A stretch of DNA of 8,739 nucleotides from Pseudomonadota bacterium (GTDB taxonomy: Bacteria > Pseudomonadota > Alphaproteobacteria > Sphingomonadales > Sphingomonadaceae), in contig JAFAED010000174.1 in the NCBI GenBank assembly GCA_023424275.1, forward strand, positions 1-8,739. The letters run 5' to 3'. Made by a program: the position numbers and the translations under genes. The first letter of the stretch is position 1. Every line of letters starts with the position of its first letter. Below are positions 1 through 6,291 of this stretch, piece after piece. The notes under the pieces were generated by a model. The model did no database searches. It was given only the letters and a program-made list of their open reading frames with translations, and had not been told where the DNA came from.

Positions 1-2
1 CC

Positions 3-62
3 GTTGCGCATCCGGCACTGCACTTTTTCGTTGGAGGTGACGCCTGGCAACGGGTTAGCTGA
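3..62 (+). CDS. Possible C-terminal end of an upstream gene (SDR-like tail)
   Basis: Reading the plus strand in frame from base 3 gives VAHPALHFFVGGDAWQRVS followed by TGA at 60-62. The HFFVGGDAW stretch resembles the segment near the C-terminus of many classical short-chain dehydrogenases, where a hydrophobic run is followed by LGxDA. Those proteins usually continue for another 20-40 residues after this point, so this tail would be short; the other two frames close at 39 and 87 and look less protein-like. Only about 20 codons are visible, so the call is tentative and could be chance. Confidence 0.3.
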   Translation, partial: VAHPALHFFVGGDAWQRVS

Positions 63-216
63 GGCAGGAGCACAGCAGCTCGCTTGAGCGCCCGAAAGCT
101 GCCGAACTGAATGCAGACAGCCGCTCCGGCCGTGATCGATGCTATCTCGGCGCTTGCGGTGAGCACACAAGTGCTTCAAAGTTTGTCCGAATCCATGGGG
201 TCGCACCTAGCCCATC

Positions 217-221
217 GGAGA
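217..221 (+). promoter_or_regulatory. Ribosome binding site deciding a TTG start
   Basis: GGAGA lies 6 nt before the TTG at 228. No comparable purine run precedes the in-frame ATG codons at 111 or 195. This spacing, and the signal peptide that begins directly at the TTG, favour 228 as the start of the following hydrolase. Confidence 0.55.
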
Positions 222-227
222 CGCGCC

Positions 228-1106
228 TTGACCATTCGCACTTTGCTTGCCTGCAGCCTGCTGGCTGTCCTTCCCCTGTCGGCAGCGCACGCCGAGCCAA
301 CTTCCGAAGAAATCTATAAGGAGGTGGCGAGCCGCGCGGGCCCGCCCACGGCGGTGCTGCGCTACGGCGCCGACGATCTTCGCAGTGGACAGCTTCGTAT
401 CCCGGAGGGCAAGGGGCCGTTTCCCGTTGCCGTCATCGTGCATGGCGGCTGCTGGACGGCTTCCTACGATACGATGGCCGGTACGGCGGCGGTTTCCGAG
501 GCGCTGACCAAGCGCGGCATCGCCACCTGGAATATCGAGTATCGGCGGCTGGGCGATCCCGGTGCAGGCTGGCCCGGAAGTTTCGAGGACGTGGGCGCAG
601 GGATCGACTTTCTCACCGTCATCGCGAAGACCTACCCGCTCGATCTTGGTCGCGTAACGATCGTCGGCCATTCTGCCGGCGCCCATCTCGCGCTCTGGGG
701 CGCTTCCCGCGGAAAGCTCGGTACTGCTTACGCGCCCAAGGTTCGCCCCATGTCGGCGGTTCAGATCGACGGGGTGGCGTCGCTCGCCCCCTTTGTTGGC
801 ATCGACGAGCAGGTGTGCGGAAAGCCCGTGATCGCGCAGCTGATGGGCGGCGGACCGGACGCACGCGCCGCCGAATATGCCTTGGCGTCGCCGGCCAATC
901 AGCTGCCGCTCGGCATCCGCCAGCTGCTGGTCCAAGGTGCCTTTACTCCCTTCATGGCGCCCTATGCCGAGCAAGCGCGCGCTGCCGGAGATCGTGTCGA
1001 AGTCCTCAATGGCACGGAAGATCACTTCGACGTCGTGACGCCTGGGACTGTCGTGGGGGACAAGGTCATTGATTTCATCGCGACCCGCGCCTTTGCAACG
1101 GATTAA
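228..1106 (+). CDS. Exported alpha/beta hydrolase (BD-FAE / carboxylesterase-like)
   Basis: Predicted secreted serine hydrolase of 292 aa when started at TTG 228. The first 22 residues form a clean signal peptide: a short basic start (TIR), a hydrophobic core (LLACSLLAVLPLS) and an AHA|EP cleavage site. Residue numbers count from 228. HGGCW at 72-76 is the oxyanion-hole motif, GHSAG at 147-151 carries the nucleophile Ser149, and His266 in EDHFD is the likely catalytic histidine. This order matches the BD-FAE / kynurenine-formamidase-like esterases; the substrate cannot be told. Oddity: where the family has GxxDxxVP with the catalytic acid, this protein reads QGAFTPFMAP, with Thr240 at the Asp position. 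The frame is open back to ATG 111, but the extra 39 residues look non-coding and would bury the signal peptide; ATG 195 is the other alternative. It is transcribed alone; the next genes downstream face it. Confidence 0.85.
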   Translation: MTIRTLLACSLLAVLPLSAAHAEPTSEEIYKEVASRAGPPTAVLRYGADDLRSGQLRIPEGKGPFPVAVIVHGGCWTASYDTMAGTAAVSEALTKRGIATWNIEYRRLGDPGAGWPGSFEDVGAGIDFLTVIAKTYPLDLGRVTIVGHSAGAHLALWGASRGKLGTAYAPKVRPMSAVQIDGVASLAPFVGIDEQVCGKPVIAQLMGGGPDARAAEYALASPANQLPLGIRQLLVQGAFTPFMAPYAEQARAAGDRVEVLNGTEDHFDVVTPGTVVGDKVIDFIATRAFATD

Positions 1107-1211
1107 GCTCAGGTCGTCAAGGACGATGGCAGATCTATCTGTGCGAGAAAATTCGTGAGGCTCTCGGTCTAGACGGCCGCGGTCCGCTATTCGAACGACG
1201 CGAGCTGCCAG

Positions 1212-1382
1212 TCAGGATCGCCCGGTCCGCCCTGCTTCGGCACGCAAAGATTTCGTAGCCATAGCGCGCCATGCCTCAGCCGCACGCAAGCATCTGGCAC
1301 GGACTTGCTCGAGCGGGGTCGTCCCCGCCTCACGCGTGCATTTTTCCGCCTGTTCTAGGTAAAAGTCGCTCGCGCTAGACAT
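1212..1382 (-). CDS. Small helical protein, sphingomonad-type hypothetical
   Basis: A 56-aa gene whose function is unknown. The protein starts MSSASDFYLEQAEKCTREAG, then TTPLEQVRARCLRAAEAW and RAMATKSLRAEA. The pattern is two amphipathic helices joined by a short turn, with FY, a central VRxRCLRAAxAW and an alternating charged/Ala surface. I recognise this pattern from small hypothetical proteins in Sphingomonadales, typically of the form YxxQA..A..ANVRxRxLRAAxAWExMA. The codons read as protein in this frame only, and the stop is TGA at 1212-1214. The ribosome binding site is weak (GCAGAG next to the ATG). It lies 74 nt downstream of the other small minus-strand gene, so the two may share a transcript. 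It converges on the hydrolase ending at 1106. The 105 nt between them hold only a GTCTAGAC palindrome and no clear terminator. Confidence 0.65.
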   Translation of the reverse strand: MSSASDFYLEQAEKCTREAGTTPLEQVRARCLRAAEAWRAMATKSLRAEAGRTGRS

Positions 1383-1456
1383 CTCTGCACTCTGGTAGTC
1401 CTATCTCAGCCATCGGTGCCGCCGATGATCGTTAGCGTCGTCGACATCGGACGCGC

Positions 1457-1594
1457 CTATTTTCTCTTTTTGTCCGGCCGCTGCGTCAACGCGGAATCCG
1501 CTGCCGTCTTCGAATCCTTACCAGTCCTGTCGTCGCGCAGGACCTTCGACGCGGCCTTGCCGGCCTTCGCGCTCGTCTTTTCTTCCTTGGCCAT
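1457..1594 (-). CDS. Small Lys/Ala/Ser-rich basic protein, hypothetical
   Basis: A 45-aa gene starting at ATG 1594 with GGGAG (1603-1607) 8 nt upstream and ending in TAG at 1457-1459. The protein runs MAKEEKTSAKAGKAASKVLR, DDRTGKDSKTAADSALTQ, RPDKKRK. It is strongly basic with a lysine-rich end. It matches the pattern ASKVLRD-RT-K-SKTAA-SALxQ that I recall from short hypothetical proteins common in Proteobacteria, especially alphaproteobacteria. No enzymatic motif or membrane segment is present, and the function is unknown; the charge would allow nucleic-acid binding, but nothing proves it. It is first in a possible two-gene unit with the 56-aa gene at 1212-1382. A candidate EcfG-type promoter lies at 1625-1649. 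Plus-strand and other-frame readings over the same bases look like noise. Confidence 0.65.
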   Translation of the reverse strand: MAKEEKTSAKAGKAASKVLRDDRTGKDSKTAADSALTQRPDKKRK

Positions 1595-1624
1595 GGCATT
1601 CGCTCCCGATGCAAGTGAAAGTCA

Positions 1625-1649
1625 AACGCCGCTGAACTCTTTTTGTTTC
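1625..1649 (-). promoter_or_regulatory. Candidate EcfG-like (general stress) promoter for the small basic gene
   Basis: On the minus strand GAAAC (1649-1645) is followed after 16 nt by CGTT (1628-1625). The alphaproteobacterial EcfG consensus is GGAAC-N16/17-CGTT, so one of nine consensus bases differs. Transcription would begin around 1617, leaving a short leader that contains the GGGAG ribosome binding site before ATG 1594. The geometry is good, but the motif is short and the match imperfect. Confidence 0.35.
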
Positions 1650-1753
1650 TATTCGAGTCTTCCTGCGCCCAGTTGCCACAGCAGATCATCCGTATTACAT
1701 AGGCAATACACTGCATCATTATCTGCGATCGCGGTTCGGCAGGGGCTGAGAAA

Positions 1754-2740
1754 ATGACTGTTTCGAGAATCATTGCCATTGCAGCCGCGTTTCTGCTGGC
1801 CGCGCCGATGGTCGCTAATGCACAGCAAGCGTCGCAGGAACTAGCGCTTGAAGAAACCAATATTTCCGGGTTCCCGCACGCGAAGCTTTATCGTCTGGTC
1901 GGCCCGAAGCCTCGCCCGGTGGTCGTGATCTTGGCCGGCGCTGAAGGCGGCGACGGAGCGGGTAAGCGGTTCGGGCCAATCTTGGCAAAGCTTGGTTATG
2001 CGGCCGTCAGCCTGCCTTATTATTCCGCCAACTGGGGGCCAGCCGCTCCGCCGCCCGAATATCCGGATCTCCCTGGGAGTTTCATCGACTTGCCGGTCGA
2101 TCGGCTAGCCGAGTTAAAAGGGGCGCTACAGTCCATTCCGGGCGTCGATACGCGCCGGTTTGGGATTTTCGCGGGCTCAAAAGGGTCGGAATTCGCGCTC
2201 ATCGCTGCCAGCCGATATGAATGGATCAATGCGGTCGTCGCCTATGCGCCGTCCGACCTTGTCTGGGAAGGCTGGGGACTGGAAATGATCGAGGCAGAGG
2301 GAACACGATCGTCCTTCTCTTTCGGGGGGAAGGCACTTCCGTTCATGCCTTATCGCGGATTTGTTGAGGGGCTTCTTGCGGGTCCGACGGCAGATTTGCG
2401 GGCCATTCATGAAAATGGCCGGGCCGATCACCAAGAGAAAGAAGCCGCAGCCCGAATTCCGGTGGAGGCTTACCGTGGCAAACTGTTGCTGATCGCCGGC
2501 GATAAGGACCAACTATGGAATTCCGGGAGGATGGCCCGAAACATCGTTGCATCTCGCCAGAAGGCCGGGCTGGGGACGACAGCGCTGATCTATCCCGATG
2601 CTGGCCATGACTTGGCTGGCGGATCGGGCGAAGCCCGTGTGGACGACCGAGGCGGCGGAACGCCTGAAGCCAATGCGAAAGCACGCTTGGATTCATGGCC
2701 GAAGGTTGTAGCGTTCCTGGGACATGCGCTTAACCCCTAG
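1754..2740 (+). CDS. Exported alpha/beta hydrolase, BAAT/acyl-CoA thioesterase C-terminal type
   Basis: A 328-aa serine hydrolase with an N-terminal signal peptide (basic start TVSR, core IIAIAAAFLLAAPMV, cleavage near ANA|QQ at 23). The body resembles the C-terminal hydrolase domain of bile acid-CoA:amino acid N-acyltransferase and acyl-CoA thioester hydrolases: RPVVVILAGAEGG at 54-66, then PVDRLAELKGAL, then VDTRRFGIFAGSKGSEFAL with nucleophile Ser142 in GSKG. The segment AVVAYAPSDLVWEGWG (160-175) is typical of this family. The triad is completed by Asp252 in GDKDQLW and His285 in DAGHDL. An exported location argues against a true CoA substrate, so a periplasmic ester or thioester is more likely; the substrate is not known. 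AGGGG at 1741-1745 lies 8 nt before the ATG. The gene has its own upstream region and is followed 85 nt later by the glycosylase gene. Its bases look somewhat less GC-rich than the neighbours by eye. Confidence 0.85.
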   Translation: MTVSRIIAIAAAFLLAAPMVANAQQASQELALEETNISGFPHAKLYRLVGPKPRPVVVILAGAEGGDGAGKRFGPILAKLGYAAVSLPYYSANWGPAAPPPEYPDLPGSFIDLPVDRLAELKGALQSIPGVDTRRFGIFAGSKGSEFALIAASRYEWINAVVAYAPSDLVWEGWGLEMIEAEGTRSSFSFGGKALPFMPYRGFVEGLLAGPTADLRAIHENGRADHQEKEAAARIPVEAYRGKLLLIAGDKDQLWNSGRMARNIVASRQKAGLGTTALIYPDAGHDLAGGSGEARVDDRGGGTPEANAKARLDSWPKVVAFLGHALNP

Positions 2741-2811
2741 TTCCAGTACTCGTTGCTTGTTTCGCGCGGGTTAATAGCATCCGCTTACTTGGATCGATGT
2801 TTCTCGCCCTT

Positions 2812-2819
2812 GGGGGGAA
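2812..2819 (+). promoter_or_regulatory. Ribosome binding site for a TTG start
   Basis: GGGGGGAA precedes the TTG at 2826 by 6 nt. The reading frame is open back to 2778 but contains no ATG or GTG upstream of 2826, and the nearby ATG at 2797 is in another frame, so the TTG is the best start for the glycosylase. Confidence 0.5.
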
Positions 2820-2825
2820 GCGTCA

Positions 2826-3413
2826 TTGGAGCGCGTCAGTGATTTGGCCAAGGCTTTGAAGCTCAGAAGGTCGTTCTTCGAACGCGATGTCGAGATCGTC
2901 GCGCGCGATCTGATAGGCGTGTCCGTCTATGTGGGCGGCGTAGGCGGCTCGATTGTCGAAACCGAGGCCTACGACGCCGCGGATCCCGCCGCTCATAGCT
3001 TTCGCGGGCCCACCGCGCGCAATGCAGATATGTTCGGGCCAGCGGGACATCTCTATGTCTATCGCATCTACGGTTTGCATTTCTGCATGAACTTCACCTG
3101 CGGTCATGGATCGGGCGTCCTTATCCGGGCGATAAAGCCCGAGCGCGGCCTCGACATCATGCGGGACCGCCGGGGGCCGGTCGCTGAACGCCTGCTGTGC
3201 GCCGGGCCGGGAAGGCTCTGCCAGGCTCTTGGAATTGACCTCGGCTATCGCGGCATGTCGCTCGATCAGCCCCCCTTCGAACTTTACGCAGCAGAGGATA
3301 CGAAGCCGGTTGCCGCTTGCCGCCGCATCGGAATAAAGGCGGCCGCTGACGTGCCACGTCGCTTCTGCGAGATCGGGTCACCCTATCTCAGCCGCGCGAT
3401 CGGGCGCGCCTAG
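2826..3413 (+). CDS. DNA-3-methyladenine glycosylase (AAG/MPG family)
   Basis: A base-excision repair enzyme of 195 aa that flips out and removes alkylated purines such as 3-methyladenine and hypoxanthine, acting on chromosomal DNA in the cytoplasm. It aligns by eye over its whole length with the human AAG fold. VETEAY at 44-49 holds the general base Glu47 (human Glu125) and Tyr49 (Tyr127). AAHSFRG gives His57 (His136). YVYRIYGLHFCMNF at 77-90 gives the intercalating Tyr79 (Tyr159) and Asn89 (Asn169), and VLIR gives Arg101 (Arg182). GPGRLCQALGI at 127-137 is the conserved late motif. The start is TTG, supported by a strong G-rich ribosome binding site. The length is normal for bacterial members. 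It has no operon partner: the upstream hydrolase ends 85 nt before it and the downstream GMC gene converges. It appears to be an isolated repair gene with no link to the surrounding metabolism. Confidence 0.92.
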   Translation: MERVSDLAKALKLRRSFFERDVEIVARDLIGVSVYVGGVGGSIVETEAYDAADPAAHSFRGPTARNADMFGPAGHLYVYRIYGLHFCMNFTCGHGSGVLIRAIKPERGLDIMRDRRGPVAERLLCAGPGRLCQALGIDLGYRGMSLDQPPFELYAAEDTKPVAACRRIGIKAAADVPRRFCEIGSPYLSRAIGRA

Positions 3414-3511
3414 CCCGATGATTCTTCAGCGCGCTGTCGCTCCGCTTCGTGCCGATAACATCGACAAAGATTGTGGCCGCGACGGCGGCGGCGGCTCGAT
3501 AGACAAAGCGT

Positions 3512-3527
3512 CCCGCGCTGCCGCGGG
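3512..3527 (+). terminator. Short GC hairpin after the glycosylase gene
   Basis: CCCGCG-CTGC-CGCGGG is a perfect 6-bp stem with a 4-nt loop, about 100 nt past the glycosylase stop and followed by CTGTTGGTTG. There is no true T-run. It may act in termination together with the larger hairpin at 3564-3590, but could be a chance feature of GC-rich sequence. Confidence 0.3.
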
Positions 3528-3563
3528 CTGTTGGTTGCCCCGAAACGCGCCGGTCGCCGCTTG

Positions 3564-3590
3564 GCTCCGGCCGGTCGTCCCGGCCGGAGC
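3564..3590. terminator. Perfect GC-rich hairpin between convergent genes
   Basis: GCTCCGGCCGG at 3564-3574 pairs without mismatch with CCGGCCGGAGC at 3580-3590 across the 5-nt loop TCGTC. It lies 15 nt beyond the GMC gene stop (minus strand) and about 150 nt beyond the glycosylase stop (plus strand), so it is placed to end both transcripts. Neither side has a U-tract. The rest of 3414-3605 contains nothing I can call a gene. Confidence 0.6.
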
Positions 3591-3605
3591 ATCCAGACAA
3601 TATGC

Positions 3606-5228
3606 TTACAGCCCGTGTGCGGCGCGGATACGCCGAGCGGCCTGTTCGCCGATGATCGCGCAAGGGGCCTGCGTGTTGCCTGTGGTCACCCGCGGCATGA
3701 TCGAGGCGTCGGCGACGCGCAGCCCTTCGATTCCGTGGACGCCAAGCGATGCACCGACGACCGACATATCATCCTGTCCCATTTTGGCGGTGCCGCACTG
3801 ATGCCAATAGGTCACCGCGGAATCGCGAATGAAGGCGTCCAGTCCCTCTGCGTCGCGGTCCCTGGGCATGACCTCGCCCTTGACGAAAGGTCTGAACGCG
3901 TCGCCATTGCCGAGTTCACGGCAGAGCCGCACGCATTCGCGCGCCGCCTCGATGTCGGCGGGATCCGACAGCATGTTGGCGTCGATCGCCGGAGGCGTTG
4001 CCGGGTCCGCATCGCGCAGTCGGAGGCTTCCGCAGCTCTGCGGTTGAGCCAGCCCTGCGAACATCGTCCAACCATGGTCCGGCACGCCGAGCGCCGCCGT
4101 GCGATCGCTCGGCACCGGAAACTCGACCTGGCAGAAGAGCAGGTCGGGTGCGTCCAGATCGGCTCGGCTCTTCCAGTAGAGTGTCGCCTCGCTTCCGCTG
4201 TTACGCGGCGCCATCGGGCCTGCGAGCTCCCACATGCAGCCGAAGGACACATGATCCTGCATATTGCGCCCGACGCCGGGCAGGTGCTGCACGAGGGGGA
4301 TCGAATGCCGGTCGAGCTGAGCGCGGTCGCCGATGCCCGAGAGCATCAGGAGCTTTGGCGTGTTGATCGCGCCGGTCGACAAAATGACCTCGCTGCGCGC
4401 ACCGATCGAGAATATGCGCCCATCCTTCTCGATCTCGACGCCCATTGCGCGGCGCCGATCGATCAGTATGCGCCGGACATGCGCGCCGGTGATGATCGTC
4501 AGATTGGGACGGTCCGAAACAGGATGCACATAGGCGCGGTACAGCGACTGGCGCCGGCCGCCCCGAACGAGCATGTCGGTGATGGCGGCGCCGCCCGGTC
4601 CCTCCATCATCGCGCCGTTCGGGCTTTCGAACGTCGGGATGCCTTGTTCGCCCGCCGCGCCTAGGAGAGCATGCGCAAGCGGGCTCGGGTCTTGGGCAGG
4701 CTGCACCCAGACGGGGCCTTCGGTGCCACGATAGCGGGAATCGGGTGCGCCCTGCCAGTTCTCGATGCTGCGGTAGATGTCGAGGACGGCTTCATAACCC
4801 CAGGCGGCATCGCCCGCTTCGGCCGCGAAATGATCCCAGTCGCTTTTGTGGCCGCGTGCCCAGACCATGACATTCACGCTCGATCCGCCGCCGAGGCCCT
4901 TGCCCATCGCCATCGACAGTTCGCGGCCGCCGAGCTGCGGGTTGGGCTCCGCCAGAAATCCCCAATCGCGGTCGCTGCCGAGATTGGTGGGCCAGAGCGC
5001 GGGATCGAGCACCGCCTCATGCTCGTCGCTGCCTCCGGCTTCGATGTGCAGGACATGGGCGTCGGCGTTTTCCGCGAGCCGGCGTGCGACGACCGAGCCC
5101 GACGAGCCGGCGCCGCATACGATGAAATCATAGCTGGGCTTGAGCTCTGCGTTGAGCCTCGCCTGGTTCTCGCGGGCGCGGCGGGCAAAATCGGGATCCT
5201 GACCGGGGGAAGCCTCGGTGATCATCAT
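3606..5228 (-). CDS. GMC-family FAD-dependent oxidoreductase
   Basis: A 540-aa flavoprotein of the glucose-methanol-choline family, which oxidises primary or secondary alcohols with FAD. The nucleotide-binding motif GAGSSG is at 39-44 and is followed by the acidic end of the second strand (HIEAGG). GMC signature 1 is GKGLGGGSSVNVMVWARG (109-126). Signature 2 is GAINTPKLLMLSGIG (286-300). The active-site pair is His476 in YWHQCGTAKMG and Asn518 in TGNTQAP. Length is normal. The protein has about 30 charged residues before the FAD motif, where many relatives start directly with YDYIVVGAGS; no signal peptide is visible. AAGGA (5233-5237) lies 4 nt from the first ATG and 7 nt from the second (5225), so the second may be used. 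The substrate is unclear: choline dehydrogenase, aliphatic alcohol and polyethylene-glycol dehydrogenases are all close in sequence type, and no betaine-aldehyde or other aldehyde dehydrogenase is adjacent. Confidence 0.9.
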   Translation of the reverse strand: MMITEASPGQDPDFARRARENQARLNAELKPSYDFIVCGAGSSGSVVARRLAENADAHVLHIEAGGSDEHEAVLDPALWPTNLGSDRDWGFLAEPNPQLGGRELSMAMGKGLGGGSSVNVMVWARGHKSDWDHFAAEAGDAAWGYEAVLDIYRSIENWQGAPDSRYRGTEGPVWVQPAQDPSPLAHALLGAAGEQGIPTFESPNGAMMEGPGGAAITDMLVRGGRRQSLYRAYVHPVSDRPNLTIITGAHVRRILIDRRRAMGVEIEKDGRIFSIGARSEVILSTGAINTPKLLMLSGIGDRAQLDRHSIPLVQHLPGVGRNMQDHVSFGCMWELAGPMAPRNSGSEATLYWKSRADLDAPDLLFCQVEFPVPSDRTAALGVPDHGWTMFAGLAQPQSCGSLRLRDADPATPPAIDANMLSDPADIEAARECVRLCRELGNGDAFRPFVKGEVMPRDRDAEGLDAFIRDSAVTYWHQCGTAKMGQDDMSVVGASLGVHGIEGLRVADASIMPRVTTGNTQAPCAIIGEQAARRIRAAHGL

Positions 5229-5395
5229 CTTATCCTTATGCTTTGGGGAGGAATGGGGACGCGTGGTCCCCGGTTCGTCTGCCGCGCCGAACCGGCGCGA
5301 AATGGTGGAGCGACGACGCGGGCTGGCCCGTTTCGTGCGCTGTCGATCCGGCGGGAAGCCGGCCGAAGATTGTCGGATTGGTGCAGTCTCGAGAG

Positions 5396-5426
5396 GGTAG
5401 GCGGGACCTTGCGGGTCCCGCCTACC
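5396..5426 (-). terminator. Long perfect hairpin after the exported hydrolase gene
   Basis: GGTAGGCGGGACC at 5396-5408 pairs perfectly with GGTCCCGCCTACC at 5414-5426 around the 5-nt loop TTGCG. On the minus strand it begins 38 nt after the stop of the hydrolase at 5465 and sits well upstream of the GMC start at 5228, so it probably separates the two transcripts. No U-tract follows it. The remaining bases 5229-5395 should hold the GMC promoter, but I see no convincing -35/-10 pair. Confidence 0.6.
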
Positions 5427-5464
5427 GGCGCCCGCCGCCGGGGAGAGAGCAGGGCGCTGTTCGT

Positions 5465-6274
5465 TTATCGGTATTTGGCGGAGGCTGCCTGCGCGGCCTC
5501 GTCGATCACGTCCGCCACCACTTTGGGCTGGGTCATGAACACGGCATGGCTCGCGGCCACTTCGGTCACCTTGGCACCGATGCGCTTCGCCATATGCTGG
5601 AGCATGCGCTGGTCGAAAGCCTTGTCCTCGGTTGCGATCACCGCCCAGCTGGGCTTGCTGCGCCAGGCTGCCTGGGTCAGCTGCGTACCGAATGCCGACA
5701 TGTTGATCGGAACCTGGCTGTCGCGCATGAAGGCGGCATCACGGTCGCTGGTATCGGCCGCGAAGCCGGCCTTGAACCTTGCGAGGTCGATGAAGCCGAA
5801 ACCGTCGCTTTGCGTGTCGAGAACGAACTCGGGCGGGGTCACGAACCCCTCATATTGCTGCGCGGTCGTCTCGCCCGCATCAGGGGAGAGCGCCGACACA
5901 TAGACAAGCCCCGCCACCTTCGGATCGACCCCGGCTTCGGTGATCACGGTGCCGCCCCAGCTATGGCCGACGAGGATCGCAGGGCCGTCGAGCCGTGCGA
6001 GGGCGCGCTTGGTCGCCCCGACGTCGTCGGCAAGCGAGGTCAGCGGGTTCTGGACGATCGTGACGCGATAGCCGCGGCCGGTAAGCTCATCATAGACGCC
6101 GCGCCAGCCTGAGCCGTCCGCAAAGGCACCGTGAACGAGAACCACATTGCGGACCGGATGCGCGGCGGCGACAGGCGCCTTGGCGTCGGCCGGCTGCGCC
6201 GAAGCGGTGACAGGGACGGCAGCGGCAACCACGGCGGCTGCGACGATGGAGCGAAGATTGCTGAACAGGGACAT
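5465..6274 (-). CDS. Exported alpha/beta hydrolase (fold-1, salicylate-esterase-like)
   Basis: A 269-aa serine hydrolase with a signal peptide (LRSIVAAAVVAAAVPVTASAQ, cleavage at about 26) and an Ala/Pro-rich linker before the domain. The catalytic core is compact: VLVHGAFADGSGW at 46-57 (oxyanion hole), LVGHSWGG at 101-108 with nucleophile Ser105, Asp217 in ATEDKAF, and His243 in ASHAVFMTQP. HGAFADGSGW together with HAVFMTQP is typical of the methylesterase / salicylic-acid-binding-protein-like hydrolases common in soil bacteria. Its substrate is not known. AGAGGAGAA lies just before the ATG. It is transcribed away from the OhrR-type regulator across a 143-bp region holding palindromes that overlap its likely promoter, so repression by that regulator is probable. 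A strong hairpin follows the gene. Related hydrolases include polyester and lactone esterases, and I cannot discriminate. Confidence 0.88.
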   Translation of the reverse strand: MSLFSNLRSIVAAAVVAAAVPVTASAQPADAKAPVAAAHPVRNVVLVHGAFADGSGWRGVYDELTGRGYRVTIVQNPLTSLADDVGATKRALARLDGPAILVGHSWGGTVITEAGVDPKVAGLVYVSALSPDAGETTAQQYEGFVTPPEFVLDTQSDGFGFIDLARFKAGFAADTSDRDAAFMRDSQVPINMSAFGTQLTQAAWRSKPSWAVIATEDKAFDQRMLQHMAKRIGAKVTEVAASHAVFMTQPKVVADVIDEAAQAASAKYR

Positions 6275-6291
6275 CGATATTCTCCTCTCAT

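Noticed and set aside
207..1025. 272-codon open frame on the minus strand
   Set aside because: It lies wholly antisense to the first hydrolase, whose motifs and signal peptide are clear. The translation is Arg/Gly-rich with no recognisable domain, as expected from codon bias in GC-rich DNA.
1673..1701. TTGCCA-N17-TACATA as a promoter for the hydrolase at 1754
   Set aside because: The -35 is fair but the -10 matches only three of six bases, too weak to annotate.
1416..1757. 113-codon plus-strand frame whose TGA overlaps the ATG of the hydrolase at 1754 (ATGA)
   Set aside because: The overlap looks like coupling, but the translation is not protein-like, and it is antisense to the more convincing 45-aa minus-strand gene. 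The hydrolase has its own AGGGG site.
1486..1860. 124-codon minus-strand frame covering the same region
   Set aside because: It runs antisense into the hydrolase start and is a different frame from the 45-aa gene. Its Arg-rich tail (RMPWPRKKRRARR) is the out-of-frame reading of that gene.
3388..3663. Minus-strand open frames between the glycosylase and GMC genes (91 and 60 codons)
   Set aside because: They are Arg-rich, overlap the terminator hairpins and both flanking genes, and have no credible ribosome binding site or motif.
3471..4664. 397-codon plus-strand open frame
   Set aside because: It is antisense to the GMC oxidoreductase, which carries all family signatures. The plus-strand translation shows no domain.
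4671..5903. 410-codon plus-strand open frame, and the overlapping 5243-6112 frame
   Set aside because: Both are antisense to the GMC gene and/or the exported hydrolase and cross the hairpin at 5396-5426. They show no motifs; they arise from the GC-rich third positions of the true genes.
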